In this document: in pieces, positions 16,536 through 28,212 of the stretch
How positions within the stretch are numbered: the first letter of the stretch is position 1
Layout of the letters: each line of letters begins with the position of its first letter
Assembly: GCF_007995245.1 (NCBI RefSeq)
Contig: NZ_VCBA01000001.1
Span: 449,730-513,729, forward strand
Reading direction: 5' to 3'
DNA: 64,000 bases
From: Tateyamaria sp. syn59
GTDB lineage: Bacteria > Pseudomonadota > Alphaproteobacteria > Rhodobacterales > Rhodobacteraceae
Notes under the pieces: generated by a model
Told to the model about the DNA's origin: nothing
What the model saw: the letters and a program-made list of their open reading frames with translations, nothing else
The model's database searches: none
Program-made: the position numbers and the translations under genes

Positions 16536-17434
16536 TGCTGGCGCTGGTCACGGGAACAGGCGCACTGCCCGCCGTGGTAGCGGGCGCGCAATCGGCACCG
16601 CCGTTCGTGTGCGCGCTTGAAGGCTTCGCACCCGACGGGCTTGAGGTAGACCACTGGTTCCGGATCGAAACCATCGGCACGCTGCTCCATACGCTCACGC
16701 AGCGCGGTGTGACCGACGTGTGCCTGTGCGGCGCAATCCAACGGCCCGGCTTCAACCCGCTCCGGATCGACGCCCGTACGATGCCGCTTGTCCCCACCAT
16801 CGCCAAGGCGGTGAAGGCGGGCGAGGACGCGGCTTTGCGCGCGGTGATTGGCCTTTTTGAAGCGCGCGGTATGACCGTGCGCGGCGCGCATGATCTGGTG
16901 CCCGACTTGCTGCCGCCATCCGGCGTGCTCACGCAGGTGCAGGTGTCGGACGACATCGACTTGCAGGTCAAGGCCGCCGAAGAGGTGTCCATCGAACAGG
17001 GCAGGGTGGACGAGGGTCAATCCTGCGTGATCCGGTCTGGCCAGGTCATCGCCCGCGAGGATGCGCGCGGCACCGACGCGATGCTGCGCGGGCTGCTGGA
17101 GCGGCCGGTGAAACCCATGCCGCCGCCGGGGGATGACCCCTTTGCCGCCGCGATGGATTTTGTTGGTGACATTTTGGATGACGCGGCCGATTGGCTGTCT
17201 GGTCCCGTGGCCGAGGCGCGCGCTCAGCCGGGCGGTGGCATCTTTTTCAAGGCGCCGAAACCGGGGCAGGACCGTCGCATTGATCTGCCGACCATCGGCC
17301 CAGACACCGCGCGCGCGGCTGTCGCGGCGCGTCTTGACGGTCTCGTGCTTGAGGCGGGCGGCGTGATGGTTCTGGACCGGGATGAGGTCGTACGCGTGCT
17401 GGATGAGGCGGGGCTGTTTCTATGGGTCCGCTGA
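16535..17434 (+). CDS. lpxI: UDP-2,3-diacylglucosamine diphosphatase LpxI (DUF1009)
   Basis: Hydrolyses UDP-2,3-diacylglucosamine to lipid X and UMP, the alphaproteobacterial replacement for LpxH. 299 residues: N-terminal domain [20 protein letters not shown] and C-terminal domain with DRRIDLPTIGPDT and LEAGGVMVLDRDEV, typical of this family. ATG 16535 overlaps the lpxA stop; a TTG one codon earlier is possible. It lies between lpxA and lpxB, the expected place, and its 3' end overlaps lpxB by 13 bp. Confidence 0.95.
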   Translation: MLALVTGTGALPAVVAGAQSAPPFVCALEGFAPDGLEVDHWFRIETIGTLLHTLTQRGVTDVCLCGAIQRPGFNPLRIDARTMPLVPTIAKAVKAGEDAALRAVIGLFEARGMTVRGAHDLVPDLLPPSGVLTQVQVSDDIDLQVKAAEEVSIEQGRVDEGQSCVIRSGQVIAREDARGTDAMLRGLLERPVKPMPPPGDDPFAAAMDFVGDILDDAADWLSGPVAEARAQPGGGIFFKAPKPGQDRRIDLPTIGPDTARAAVAARLDGLVLEAGGVMVLDRDEVVRVLDEAGLFLWVR

Positions 17435-18588
17435 AGGTCTTTGTCATCGCGGGCGAACCGTCGGGCGACGCCTTGGGCGGTGCGCTGATGGCCGGGCTCA
17501 AGCAAGAGGCGCAAGAGGTCAGCTTTGACGGCATCGGCGGTCCGCTCATGCAGGCACAGGGTCTCACCAGCCGGTTCGACATGTCCGAACTCAGTGTCAT
17601 GGGCATCGCCGAGGTCCTGCCAAAATACCGCCACCTCAAACGCCGTATCGCCGAGACGGCGCGGGCCATTATTGACCTGAAACCTGACGTTTTGATCACA
17701 ATCGACAGCCCGGATTTCTCGCTGCGTGTCGCCAAGCTGGTGAAGGCCGGATCAGACATCCGCACGGTTCACTATGTCGCCCCCACCGTCTGGGCGTGGC
17801 GGCCGGGCCGCGCCAGAAAGATGGCGGCGATGATCGACCATGTGCTGGCCCTGTTCCCCTTCGAGCCGCCCTACATGGAAGCCGAAGGGATGGCGTGTGA
17901 CTTTGTCGGCCATCCCGCCGCAACCGTTCCCCGCGCCAGTGTCGCCGAAAGGGCCGCGTTTCGCGCACGTCACGGGCTGCGAGACGCTGATCCGCTGCTC
18001 TTGGTCCTGCCCGGATCCCGGCGGGGAGAGATCAAGCGCATGGCGCCTACATTCGGCGCGGCTCTGGGCCGGTTGGCTCAGAAAAGGCCGAACATGAAGA
18101 TGGTTTTGCCGGCCGCCGGTGCCGTGGCGCCGCTCGTGCGCGAGGCGGTCGCTAAATGGCCGGTCAGCCCCCTTGTGCTGGACCCAACCGGGCAAGATCC
18201 GGGCGCGGCGGCCAGCGAAAAGCGGATCGCTTTTGGCGCGGCGGATGTGGCGCTTGCCACCTCCGGCACTGTGTCTCTGGAACTTGCTGCAGCGGGCACA
18301 CCGATGGTCAGCGCCTATGATCTGCACTGGCTGAGCCGCGCGATCATCAGCCGGATGGTGACGACCGATACGGGCAGCCTGATCAATCACGTCTCTGAGA
18401 CGCGGGTGGTGCCTGAAGTCGTCGGGAAGGACTTTACCGTCGACAACGTGGTGCGCGCGATGGAGGGGTTGCTAGCCGATCCGTCGGCGCAGCAGGACGC
18501 GATGGAGTTGACGATGGACCTGTTGGGCCGCGGCGGTGCGGACCCGGGATTGCGCGCAGCGCGGGCGGTTTTAACGCGGATGGGGTGA
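17422..18588 (+). CDS. lpxB: Lipid-A-disaccharide synthase
   Basis: Joins lipid X and UDP-2,3-diacylglucosamine to make the lipid A disaccharide. GT19 glycosyltransferase of 388 residues. N-terminal VIAGEPSGDALGGAL, VHYVAPTVWAWRPGRA and the nucleotide-sugar region LLVLPGSRRGEI are all present, as is VALATSGTVSLELAAAGTPM. It is last of the fabZ-lpxA-lpxI-lpxB set and is followed by a perfect palindrome at its stop. Confidence 0.97.
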   Translation: MGPLKVFVIAGEPSGDALGGALMAGLKQEAQEVSFDGIGGPLMQAQGLTSRFDMSELSVMGIAEVLPKYRHLKRRIAETARAIIDLKPDVLITIDSPDFSLRVAKLVKAGSDIRTVHYVAPTVWAWRPGRARKMAAMIDHVLALFPFEPPYMEAEGMACDFVGHPAATVPRASVAERAAFRARHGLRDADPLLLVLPGSRRGEIKRMAPTFGAALGRLAQKRPNMKMVLPAAGAVAPLVREAVAKWPVSPLVLDPTGQDPGAAASEKRIAFGAADVALATSGTVSLELAAAGTPMVSAYDLHWLSRAIISRMVTTDTGSLINHVSETRVVPEVVGKDFTVDNVVRAMEGLLADPSAQQDAMELTMDLLGRGGADPGLRAARAVLTRMG

Positions 18589-18609
18589 TCTGTCCCCGCG
18601 GGGACAGAT
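18588..18609. terminator. Palindrome between convergent lpxB and tyrS
   Basis: A perfect 22-bp inverted repeat with half-site ATCTGTCCCCG, beginning at the lpxB stop codon. It lies between two convergent genes so it can serve both strands, although no long T-run follows on either side. Confidence 0.55.
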
Positions 18610-18628
18610 TTGACCGTACGGTCTAGGA

Positions 18629-19870
18629 TTAACCGATTTGGACGAGCGCGTGCCGCTTTTTACCTGCCGACAGCTTGATCGGTTCCGAAAGTGTTAACGC
18701 GTCTATCATCGTCCCGGCTTCGGTGAGTGGGGCGTCATTCATCTTGGCGCCTCCTTCGGCGATGAGGCGCTTGGCTTCCTTGCCGGAGCCGGCGAGGCCG
18801 GATTTGACGATCAGCTGCACGATGGAGATACCGTCGCCCACATCCTCTGCCGAGAGCGTCAGTGTGGGCAGGTCGTCTCCGACGCCGCCCTTTTCAAAGA
18901 CCTCGCGCGCCGTCTCCGCTGCCGCTGCCGCCGCTTGGGCTCCATGCAGGAGCGTGGTGACTTCCGTGGCAAGCCGCGCCTTCGCCTCGTTGATTTCGGA
19001 CCCTTCGAGCGCGCCGAGACGGTTACACTCATCGAGCGGCAACTCGGTGTAGAGCTTCAAGAAGCGCCCCACATCGGCGTCTGTGGTGTTGCGCCAGAAC
19101 TGCCAGAACTCGTAAGGGCTCAGCATCTCGGCGTTCAGCCACACGGCACCGGATTGGGACTTACCCATCTTCTTGCCGTCGGAGGTTTCCAGCAGTGGCG
19201 AGGTCAGGCCGAACACCTCTTTCTGGATCACGCGGCGTGTCAGGTCGATGCCGTTGACGATATTGCCCCACTGATCGCTGCCGCCCATTTGCAGGATGCA
19301 GCCGTAGCGACGGTTCAACTCCATGAAGTCATAGGCCTGCAGGATCATGTAGTTGAATTCGAGGAAGCTGAGCGATTGTTCGCGGTCGAGGCGGGATTTG
19401 ACGCTCTCGAACGACAGCATCCGGTTGATCGAGAAATGCCGCCCGATGTCGCGCAGGAAATCGAGGTAGTTCAGATCGTCGAGCCATTCGGCGTTGTTCA
19501 GCATTTGTGCGCCGGCGTCGTAGTCGATGTAAGCGGAGAAGACCTGTCTGATGCCAGCGATGTTCGCCTCGATCTGCTCAGGGCCGAGCAGGGGGCGTTC
19601 GTCGGCGCGGAAGGACGGATCGCCCACCTTGGTCGTGCCGCCGCCCATCAACGTGATGGGTTTGTGCCCCGTCTTCTGGAACCAGCGCAGCATCATGATC
19701 TGGATGAGCGAGCCCACATGCAGCGATTTGGCCGTTGCATCAAAGCCGATATAGGCCGTTTGCCCCGGAACCAATAGCGTTTCGTCCAGCGCCTGCATGT
19801 CGGTGCAATCGGCCAGGAACCCGCGGCTTTGCATCACGTGCACAAAATCGGATCGGGGGGTGTAGGTCAT
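18629..19870 (-). CDS. tyrS: Tyrosyl-tRNA synthetase
   Basis: Charges tRNA-Tyr. Class I synthetase of 413 residues from ATG 19870. The Rossmann-fold [16 protein letters not shown] is the HIGH-equivalent region, [15 protein letters not shown] the KMSKS-type loop, and the C-terminal S4-like RNA-binding domain ([18 protein letters not shown]) is intact. The longer upstream frame has no support. It diverges from anmK with 64 bp between starts. Confidence 0.97.
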   Translation of the reverse strand: MTYTPRSDFVHVMQSRGFLADCTDMQALDETLLVPGQTAYIGFDATAKSLHVGSLIQIMMLRWFQKTGHKPITLMGGGTTKVGDPSFRADERPLLGPEQIEANIAGIRQVFSAYIDYDAGAQMLNNAEWLDDLNYLDFLRDIGRHFSINRMLSFESVKSRLDREQSLSFLEFNYMILQAYDFMELNRRYGCILQMGGSDQWGNIVNGIDLTRRVIQKEVFGLTSPLLETSDGKKMGKSQSGAVWLNAEMLSPYEFWQFWRNTTDADVGRFLKLYTELPLDECNRLGALEGSEINEAKARLATEVTTLLHGAQAAAAAAETAREVFEKGGVGDDLPTLTLSAEDVGDGISIVQLIVKSGLAGSGKEAKRLIAEGGAKMNDAPLTEAGTMIDALTLSEPIKLSAGKKRHALVQIG

Positions 19871-19934
19871 TTGGCTTGTCCTTGGAACGGCTCCGGCGCA
19901 GTCTATAAGCGGGGGACGGGCAAAGGAAAAGGCC

Positions 19935-21038
19935 ATGGATAAGGTCAAAGAGAAAGGGGCGGTTGTAACCGCGCTTGGGGCGATGTCGGGCACGTCGCTG
20001 GACGGGGTCGATGCGGCGGTATTGCAGACCGATGGTGTTTCGATTCATGGTTTCGGGCCGCAGGATTATCGGGAGTATGCGGAAGAGGAACGCGCGGCGT
20101 TGCGTTCGGCCCTCGGGCATTGGTCCGGGCCAGCTTTGGAGCCTGCGACTGAGGTTGTGATGGCCGCCCATGAGGCGTTGCTGTCCGGCTTTGAGGGCAT
20201 TGATCTGGTTGGGTTTCACGGACAGACCGTGGCCCATGCGCCGCGTTTGCAGGGCACATTGCAATTGGGCGATGGGGCGGCCTTGGCGCAGGCTTTGGGC
20301 AATCCGGTTGTTTGGGATTTTCGGTCGGCGGATGTGGAGTTGGGTGGCGAGGGTGCGCCGCTGGCCCCGTTTTTTCACTTCGCCTGTGCCAAGTGGATGC
20401 AAGCCACCAGTCCGGTTGCGTTTCTGAACCTTGGGGGCGTGGGCAATCTGACATGGGTCGATCCGATGCGCGATGCGCCCGAGGAAGAAGGGGCGCTATT
20501 GGCCTTTGATACCGGGCCTGCCAATGCGCCGGTGAATGATCTGGTGCAGGCGCGGCGCGGCGTGCCCTTTGATGAGGGTGGGCGGATTGCGGCGTCGGGC
20601 ACGGTGGAGACAGGGGCGTTGGAGTTGTTTCTGGCCGAGCCCTATTTTGCGCGGATGCCGCCGAAGTCTCTGGATCGAAATGATTTTGCTGAGATGGTAG
20701 GGCTGGTCCAAGAGTTGAGCGATGCGGATGCGGCGGCGACGCTGACCGCCATGTGTGCTGCGGGCGTGGCGGAGGCGATGCAGCATTGTCCGTCTCCGCC
20801 GTCTCAGGTGCTTGTGACGGGCGGAGGGCGGCACAATCCGGTGTTGATGAAGATGCTGGAGGTGTCTTTGGACTGTCCGGTGCGACCCGTCGAAGATGTC
20901 GGGCTGGACGGTGATATGCTGGAGGCGCAGGCCTTTGCCTATCTCGCCGTGCGGGTGGCGCGGGGGTTGCCGACGTCGTGTCCGGGGACCACGGGTGTGC
21001 GTGCCGCTGTCGGTGGTGGGACCGTTAGCTACCCCTAG
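19935..21038 (+). CDS. anmK: Anhydro-N-acetylmuramic acid kinase
   Basis: Phosphorylates 1,6-anhydro-MurNAc released by cell-wall turnover, feeding peptidoglycan recycling. 367 residues; ATP-binding motif [14 protein letters not shown] near the N-terminus, [39 protein letters not shown] and [12 protein letters not shown] are all family signatures. ATG 19935. Its last 14 bp overlap the convergent cupin gene. Confidence 0.96.
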   Translation: MDKVKEKGAVVTALGAMSGTSLDGVDAAVLQTDGVSIHGFGPQDYREYAEEERAALRSALGHWSGPALEPATEVVMAAHEALLSGFEGIDLVGFHGQTVAHAPRLQGTLQLGDGAALAQALGNPVVWDFRSADVELGGEGAPLAPFFHFACAKWMQATSPVAFLNLGGVGNLTWVDPMRDAPEEEGALLAFDTGPANAPVNDLVQARRGVPFDEGGRIAASGTVETGALELFLAEPYFARMPPKSLDRNDFAEMVGLVQELSDADAAATLTAMCAAGVAEAMQHCPSPPSQVLVTGGGRHNPVLMKMLEVSLDCPVRPVEDVGLDGDMLEAQAFAYLAVRVARGLPTSCPGTTGVRAAVGGGTVSYP

Positions 21039-21447
21039 GGATGTCGAAGCCTTCGGGGGCGAGCGTGAACCCTTCGAACTGGAAGCCGGGGGAGACGGTG
21101 CAGCTGACGAGTGTGTACTCGCCCGTGGTCCGGGCCGCTTGCCAGTGGTGTTCGGGGACGATGATTTGTGGTGCGCCCTGGGTCAGGTCCGGGGTCAGGA
21201 GGTGATCCTGGGCGGGGGTCTCTTCGCTGGCGCTCATCGACAGGATGAGCGGCGCGCCTGCGTGGTAGAGCCAGATTTCGGTGGCATCAACCTTGTGCCA
21301 GTGGCTGGCTTCGCCCGCTTTCAGCAGAAAGTAGATGCAGGTGCCTGTTGGGCGGCCTGCGTTCTCGGCCACCCAGGTCTGGCGGTAGTGGCCGCCTTCG
21401 GGATGGGGTTGTAGGTGCAGGTGGGCGATGATGTCGTCGGCGGTCAT
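21025..21447 (-). CDS. Cupin-domain protein, DUF985 family
   Basis: 140 residues forming one cupin barrel. [31 protein letters not shown] and [21 protein letters not shown] are the DUF985 hallmarks, with His residues (ASHWHKV) in a metal-binding arrangement. The function of this family is not established; sugar-epimerase-like or binding roles have been suggested by fold. It is last of a four-gene minus-strand run after eno with 4-8 bp overlaps. Confidence 0.85.
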   Translation of the reverse strand: MTADDIIAHLHLQPHPEGGHYRQTWVAENAGRPTGTCIYFLLKAGEASHWHKVDATEIWLYHAGAPLILSMSASEETPAQDHLLTPDLTQGAPQIIVPEHHWQAARTTGEYTLVSCTVSPGFQFEGFTLAPEGFDIPRGS

Positions 21448-21948
21448 AGCGGATGCTCATAGTAGCGCAGGTGTGGCAGGAAGGCGGGCGGCACGTCGTA
21501 GTAGGGATCGCAGGGTTTGAAGCCCAGCCGCTCGTAGAGTGCGATTGCTTCAGTTAGTCGTTCCATCGTGTCGAGCACCATGCGGGTGTAGCCATCGGCA
21601 CGAGCGTGGGCCATGGCAGTTTCGATCAGCTTTCGTCCCGCGCCGGTGCCGCGTGCCTTGGGGTCGACGTAGACCCGCTTGATCTCGGTCACGCCGTTGA
21701 GGGCGAGCGGGTAGTACATGGCGCATCCGACCACCGTGCCGTCCATTTCTGCCAGCAAGATGTCGCCGCGCGGGCGGGCGTGGATGCGTGGGAGGTCGTC
21801 GATTAGGGCGCGATAGGTGTCTTCGGGATAGAACTTGGCGGTCATGGGCGGCAGCCCTGCCTCGCGCTCGATCAGAAGGGCGCGGTAGGCCCAGCAGAGA
21901 TGGGCGATGTCGTCCATGTCGTTGGGTGTTGACGGGCGGATGGTGAGG

Positions 21949-21956
<8 letters not shown>
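21444..21956 (-). CDS. GNAT-family N-acetyltransferase
   Basis: 170 residues. The acetyl-CoA-binding motif A is visible in VYVDPKARGTGAGRKLIETA (V..(R/Q)..G.G/A), followed by ARADGYTRMVLDTMERLTEA and ALYERLGFKPCDPY. Substrate cannot be predicted. It overlaps both neighbours (4 bp and 8 bp), so it is co-translated with the DUF7002-type and cupin genes. Confidence 0.88.
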
Positions 21957-23891
<1,935 letters not shown>

Positions 23892-23907
23892 CTAACAACA
23901 AGTGCTT

Positions 23908-24783
23908 TTACGCCGCATCGGGTGATTTCCTGATCTGCTCGCGCCACAGTGTATAAAGGCCGGACAGAATGATGATGGCTGCGCCCAGCAGTGTGAGCGC
24001 GTCGGGGCGTTCGTTGAAGACGAGCATGCCGAGGATCAGTGCAAAGACCATGCGCGAGTAGCGGAACGGGGTGACAAAGCTGATCTCGCCCACGCGCATG
24101 GCGACGGTGATTCCGAAGTAGGCGATGCAGCCGATGGCCACGGATGCAATCAACAGGCCGAGCTGCGCCTGGGTGGGTACGACGATCTGGTCGCCGCCGA
24201 GATAGAGTAGAATGGCGGCGCCGGGGATGGCGACCAGAAAGGCGAGGAAGCTGAGTTGGACCGAGCTGACATTCGCCTGGACCCGGCGGGTGGCCAAATC
24301 GCGGGCGGCGAGGCCCAATACGCCCACGACGGCGAAAAGCAGTTTCCAGTCGAAGGCTGCAGTGCCAGGTTTGATGATCAACATCACGCCGAAGAAGCCG
24401 ACGAAGATGGCGGCCCAGCGGCGCCAGCCCACATCCTCGCCCAGGAACACGGCGGCGCCGAGTGTCACGAGCAGGGGGGCAGCTTGCAGGATGGCGGAGG
24501 CGGTGGACAGCGGGATCAGGGCAAGGGCGGTGACGAAGCCGATCAGCCCGACCACCTCTGCCAGGTTTCGGATCATGATCGCGGGCGTGAGGAACGCGCG
24601 GTCCCACAAGCGTTGTCCCTGCATCCGGGCGGTGATCGCAAAGACCAATGTGCCGCCGATGCCGAGAAAACCGATCACCTGACCAACCGGCAAGGCGCCT
24701 GCGAGGAATTTGATCACAGCGTCCTCTATGGCGAAGCCGAGCATCGCCAGCACCATGATGGCCGCACCGCGCAGGTTGTCCAT
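23908..24783 (-). CDS. DMT-superfamily (EamA) transporter
   Basis: Ten hydrophobic segments in two EamA repeats (first about residues 10-140, second about 150-280). Examples are MVLAMLGFAIEDAVIKFLAG and the second repeat's GCIAYFGITVAMRVGEISFV. 291 residues. Such proteins export amino acids, metabolites or nucleotide-linked compounds; nothing here fixes the substrate. Four bp separate it from the NYN-LOTUS gene upstream, suggesting co-transcription. Confidence 0.9.
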   Translation of the reverse strand: MDNLRGAAIMVLAMLGFAIEDAVIKFLAGALPVGQVIGFLGIGGTLVFAITARMQGQRLWDRAFLTPAIMIRNLAEVVGLIGFVTALALIPLSTASAILQAAPLLVTLGAAVFLGEDVGWRRWAAIFVGFFGVMLIIKPGTAAFDWKLLFAVVGVLGLAARDLATRRVQANVSSVQLSFLAFLVAIPGAAILLYLGGDQIVVPTQAQLGLLIASVAIGCIAYFGITVAMRVGEISFVTPFRYSRMVFALILGMLVFNERPDALTLLGAAIIILSGLYTLWREQIRKSPDAA

Positions 24784-24787
24784 GTGA

Positions 24788-25486
24788 TCAGCCCGTCCGC
24801 TTGAGGCGCATCATCAGCTGATTGCCTTGCTTGCGGGTCTCGACGCCTTTGAGCGCCTGCACCAGTGCCGACAATTTGCGGTGCCCGTATGTGCGCGTGT
24901 CAAAGTCGGGGTGGGCGTTCTGGATGGCTTGGCCGATCTGGCCCAAAGCGTACCAGTCATCGTCCTGATCGATCTTGTTCATTGCGCTTTCGATCAAGGG
25001 CAGAGCGTCTTTGGGCGCAGCGCGGCCCTTGGGCTGTTCGGTTTCGCCCACGAGGTTTTCGATCAGGATGAAGCGGTTGCAGACATTGCGCAGCGCCTCG
25101 GGCGCTTTCGCCTCACCGATGCCGATGACCATCAGCCCGTCTTCTCTCAGGCGGTTGGCCAGGGCGGTGAAATCGCTGTCGGAGGATACGATGACGAAGC
25201 CGTCGAAGCGTCGCCCATGCAGAATGTCCATCGCGTCGATGACGAGCCCGATGTCGCTGGCGTTCTTGCCGGTGGTGTTCGACGTGTCCTGGTGGGCGAC
25301 GAGCCCCAGTTCCAGGATGCGTTCCGACCACGCCTTGAGACGACCAGAGGACCAGTCACCATAGACGCGGCGCAGGGCCGGCTCGCCGATGGACGTCACC
25401 TCGCGCAGCACGGCGTCAGCGAATTTGGCAGGCACGTTGTCGGCGTCGATCAGGACGGCAAGCAGCGGGCGGTCACGGTCGGCCAT
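24788..25486 (-). CDS. NYN-domain (PIN-like) RNase with C-terminal OST-HTH/LOTUS domain
   Basis: 232 residues. N-terminal NYN/PIN-like domain: the acidic cluster is LLAVLIDADNVP, KNASDIGLVIDAMDIL and VIVSSDSDFTALANRL, giving the Asp residues expected for a metal-dependent nuclease. The C-terminal ~70 residues (DDDWYALGQIGQAIQNAHPD, then HRKLSALVQAL) match the OST-HTH/LOTUS fold, which binds RNA (G-quadruplex RNA in some cases). Bacterial NYN-LOTUS proteins are poorly characterised. It lies 18 bp downstream of the Fur/Mur gene on the same strand. Confidence 0.88.
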   Translation of the reverse strand: MADRDRPLLAVLIDADNVPAKFADAVLREVTSIGEPALRRVYGDWSSGRLKAWSERILELGLVAHQDTSNTTGKNASDIGLVIDAMDILHGRRFDGFVIVSSDSDFTALANRLREDGLMVIGIGEAKAPEALRNVCNRFILIENLVGETEQPKGRAAPKDALPLIESAMNKIDQDDDWYALGQIGQAIQNAHPDFDTRTYGHRKLSALVQALKGVETRKQGNQLMMRLKRTG

Positions 25487-25504
25487 GTGGCCCCTTTCAT
25501 GCGG

Positions 25505-25924
25505 TCACCGCTTGCGCGGCACACCATAGAGTTCCAGCCGATGCCCGCGCAGTTCATAGCCCAGCTTTTCGGCGATCTTTTCCTGTAGCGCTTCGATCTC
25601 TTCATCGACGAACTCGATCACCTCGCCCGAGTTCATGTCGATCAGGTGGTCGTGGTGTTCGCGTTCCGCATCTTCGTAGCGGGCGCGGCCATCGCCGAAT
25701 TCAAGCTTGTCGAGCAGCCCCGCCTCTTCGAACAGTTTGACCGTGCGGTAGACCGTGGCGATGGAAATCCCCGAATCGACAGCGCTCGCGCGGTTGTAGA
25801 GTTCCTCGACATCCGGGTGGTCTTCGGAGGCTTCAAGCACCTGTGCGATCACCCGGCGGGGGTGGGTCATGCGCAGGCCCTTGGCTTCGCTGCGGTCGGT
25901 GAGGGTGGCGCGTTTGCTGGTCAT
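25505..25924 (-). CDS. Fur-family metal regulator (Fur/Mur type)
   Basis: 139 residues from ATG 25924. Winged helix with GLRMTHPRRVIAQVLEASED and recognition helix SIATVYRTVKLFEEAGLLDK, then the His-rich EREHHDHLIDMNSGEVIEF dimerisation/metal segment. There is no C-terminal CxxC zinc site. In Rhodobacteraceae the protein of this type usually acts as the manganese-responsive Mur, while Irr and RirA handle iron; that assignment here is from family knowledge. The ORF extends upstream in frame but overlaps the divergent helicase gene. Confidence 0.9.
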   Translation of the reverse strand: MTSKRATLTDRSEAKGLRMTHPRRVIAQVLEASEDHPDVEELYNRASAVDSGISIATVYRTVKLFEEAGLLDKLEFGDGRARYEDAEREHHDHLIDMNSGEVIEFVDEEIEALQEKIAEKLGYELRGHRLELYGVPRKR

Positions 25925-26000
25925 GGGCGCGGGTGTACCGAAAGGTTGAGGCCGGGGCAATTGCGGTTGACGCTGGGGGGCTATGGGTTCACTGGGGGCC

Positions 26001-27281
26001 ATGAGCGATTTTGACATGATGAACCTGCCCGAGGCTTTGGCGCGCCGGGTGGCAGAGATGGGTTTGACCCAGCCGACGCCCATTCAGGCGCAGGCTATTC
26101 CCCACGCGCTGAACGGGCGCGACGTGATGGGCCTGGCCCAGACCGGCACCGGCAAGACGGCAGCCTTTGGTATTCCCCTCATTGCGCGGCTGATGGAGGA
26201 GGGCGGCAAACCGGCTCCGAAGACGGCGCGTGGTTTGATCCTTGCGCCCACGCGCGAGTTGGCGGGGCAGATCGCTGCCGTGTTGCGGGACTTGACCAGC
26301 ATGCGCGTGCAGATCGTTGTGGGCGGCGTGAGCATAAATCCGCAGATCCAGCGCCTGTCCAAAGGGGCCGACATTCTGGTGGCCACACCGGGCCGTTTGC
26401 TGGACCTGGTGGATCGTCGAGCCATCAAGCTGGCCGATACCGGTTTTCTGGTGTTGGACGAGGCGGATCAAATGTTGGATCTCGGCTTTGTCCACGCGCT
26501 GCGCAAGATTTCTTCGCTGATGGGCGAGGACCGCCAGACGATGCTGTTTTCGGCCACCATGCCCAAGCAGATGAACGAGATTGCGCAAAGCTATCTTCAG
26601 AACCCCATCCGGGTCGAAGTGAACCCGCCCGGTAAGGCAGCCGACAAGGTGACCCAAGGCGTGCACTTCATCGCCAAGGCCGAGAAGTCGGCCTTGCTGA
26701 TCGAGCTGCTCGACAAGCACCGGGAGAACCGGGCGCTGGTCTTTACCCGCACAAAGCACGGGGCTGACCGGCTGTCGCGTGCGCTGGAGCGCAAGGGATT
26801 TGCCGTCGCAGCGATTCACGGTGACAAGCGGCAGGGGCAGCGCGAGCGTGCGCTGGCGGCCTTCAAGGCGCGCGAGATACGGGTGCTGGTCGCGACGGAT
26901 GTGGCGGCGCGTGGGCTGGATATTCCGGATGTGAAGTTCGTCTATAACTATGAGCTGCCCAATGTGCCCGAGGCATATGTCCACCGCATTGGCCGCACGG
27001 CGCGGGCAGGCAAGGATGGTTCCGCCGTTGCGTTTTGTGCGCCGGAGGAGATGGATCACCTCAAGGACATCCAGAAGGTGATGAAACTGTCGATCCCGGT
27101 GCTGTCGGGGCGTGCTTGGGAGCCGGTGCCGGATCCCGATGCCAAGCCCGCCGGTGGCCGGGGCCGTGGGCGCGGACGCCCCGGTGGCAAACCCGGTGGC
27201 GGGCGCCCCGGTGCGCCGGGCACATCGAAGCCGTCGAACCGGCGGCGTCGCAAGCCAAAGCCCAAGGGGCCGCGCGCGTAA
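26001..27281 (+). CDS. DEAD-box ATP-dependent RNA helicase, RhlE-like
   Basis: 426 residues. Q motif PTPIQAQAIP, motif I AQTGTGKT, Ia PTRELA, II DEAD in VLDEADQML, III SAT, V ATDVAARGLDIP and VI HRIGRTARAGK. After the core is a basic Gly/Pro/Arg-rich tail of about 60 residues (GGRGRGRGRPGG...RRRRKPKPKGP) expected to bind RNA. I choose ATG 26001 (GGGGG six bases upstream) over ATG 25983. Such helicases unwind structured RNA, often important in the cold and in ribosome assembly. Confidence 0.93.
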   Translation: MSDFDMMNLPEALARRVAEMGLTQPTPIQAQAIPHALNGRDVMGLAQTGTGKTAAFGIPLIARLMEEGGKPAPKTARGLILAPTRELAGQIAAVLRDLTSMRVQIVVGGVSINPQIQRLSKGADILVATPGRLLDLVDRRAIKLADTGFLVLDEADQMLDLGFVHALRKISSLMGEDRQTMLFSATMPKQMNEIAQSYLQNPIRVEVNPPGKAADKVTQGVHFIAKAEKSALLIELLDKHRENRALVFTRTKHGADRLSRALERKGFAVAAIHGDKRQGQRERALAAFKAREIRVLVATDVAARGLDIPDVKFVYNYELPNVPEAYVHRIGRTARAGKDGSAVAFCAPEEMDHLKDIQKVMKLSIPVLSGRAWEPVPDPDAKPAGGRGRGRGRPGGKPGGGRPGAPGTSKPSNRRRRKPKPKGPRA

Positions 27282-27289
27282 CGCGGCCC
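27267..27289. terminator. GC hairpin between convergent helicase and DUF533 genes
   Basis: Arms GGGCCGCG (27267-27274) and CGCGGCCC (27282-27289) overlap the helicase stop codon. No T-run follows, so termination is uncertain. Confidence 0.35.
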
Positions 27290-27296
27290 GCGCCGG

Positions 27297-28091
27297 TCAG
27301 GTGTAGAGCGACGGAACACCCAGTTGCGCATGGATGTCGTTGACGCTGGCGGCATCCATGTTCAGCGCCTGGGCCAACTTGTGCAGGTATTGCGCCTCAG
27401 CCTGACTGTCGAGATCGATGGCAAGCACGGACATGGCATATACCTGCGGGCCCATGGCGTTCGGCACTTGCCGGGCCAGGGCCTGGGCGTCCACGGGACG
27501 CTGCATTTCCGTCTTCAGAAACGCGGCCTCTTGCGCGTCGATGTCGCCACCAAGCTGGCCCATCAGTTTTTCCTGTTCGGCATCATCAAGCTGGCCATCG
27601 GACTTCGCGGCCTGGATCATCGCGCGCAGCATCAGTGCTGCGGCAGCTTCCTGATCTGCGGTGGGTTCAATGGGCTCTTCGGGCGTTTGGTCGAAGTTCG
27701 AGTTCAGGACCTGACCAAAGCTCGCGCCGTTGTCAGTGGGGCGTCCGCCCATGGCACCACCGAGGGCACCCAAGAGACCGGCAGCACCTGCGCCACCGGC
27801 CAAGCCGCCGAGCATCCCTTGCAAGCCCTGACCCGAGGCGCCCGCGCTGCCCAACCCTTCCAGAAGGCCGCCGAGGCCACCCGTACCACCGTGGGCCCCA
27901 CCCATGAGCCCGCCCAGCATGTCCTGCAGACCTGCGCCGCCCTGAGCCTGACCACCGGACAGGCCGCCGAGCAGACCGCCGAGGCTGCCGCCCGCGCTGG
28001 CCGTCCCGCCGCGGTTTTTCATCATCGCGCTGGCGCCCTTGGCCACGGCCACGCCGATGGCCACTTTGGCCAGTGTTTTCATCAAGCTCAT
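27297..28091 (-). CDS. DUF533 / TerB-like protein
   Basis: 264 residues. The start MSLMKTLAKVAIGVAVAKGA is followed by a ~115-residue Gly-rich low-complexity region built on GGLLGGL-like units. The C-terminal ~130 residues form the helical DUF533 (TerB-like) domain: ADQEAAAALMLRAMIQAAKS, DGQLDDAEQEKLMGQLG, ALARQVPNAMGPQVYAMSVL. The function is unknown; family members are often membrane-associated. It is convergent with the helicase gene. Confidence 0.85.
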   Translation of the reverse strand: MSLMKTLAKVAIGVAVAKGASAMMKNRGGTASAGGSLGGLLGGLSGGQAQGGAGLQDMLGGLMGGAHGGTGGLGGLLEGLGSAGASGQGLQGMLGGLAGGAGAAGLLGALGGAMGGRPTDNGASFGQVLNSNFDQTPEEPIEPTADQEAAAALMLRAMIQAAKSDGQLDDAEQEKLMGQLGGDIDAQEAAFLKTEMQRPVDAQALARQVPNAMGPQVYAMSVLAIDLDSQAEAQYLHKLAQALNMDAASVNDIHAQLGVPSLYT

Positions 28092-28212
28092 GGTGTCTCC
28101 TCCATCCTCCCGGGGATTCGCTGGCTGTCAGCTTGGCACATATCGCGCACCAAACGGCGGGGAATGTTTGTGCGCGATTGACATTGACCAGCAAACGAGC
28201 CGTTCTGCGCCG

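Noticed and set aside
27640-28020. Gly-rich stretch of the DUF533 gene as a tandem DNA repeat
   Set aside because: Low-complexity coding sequence with irregular GGL units; no exact DNA period.
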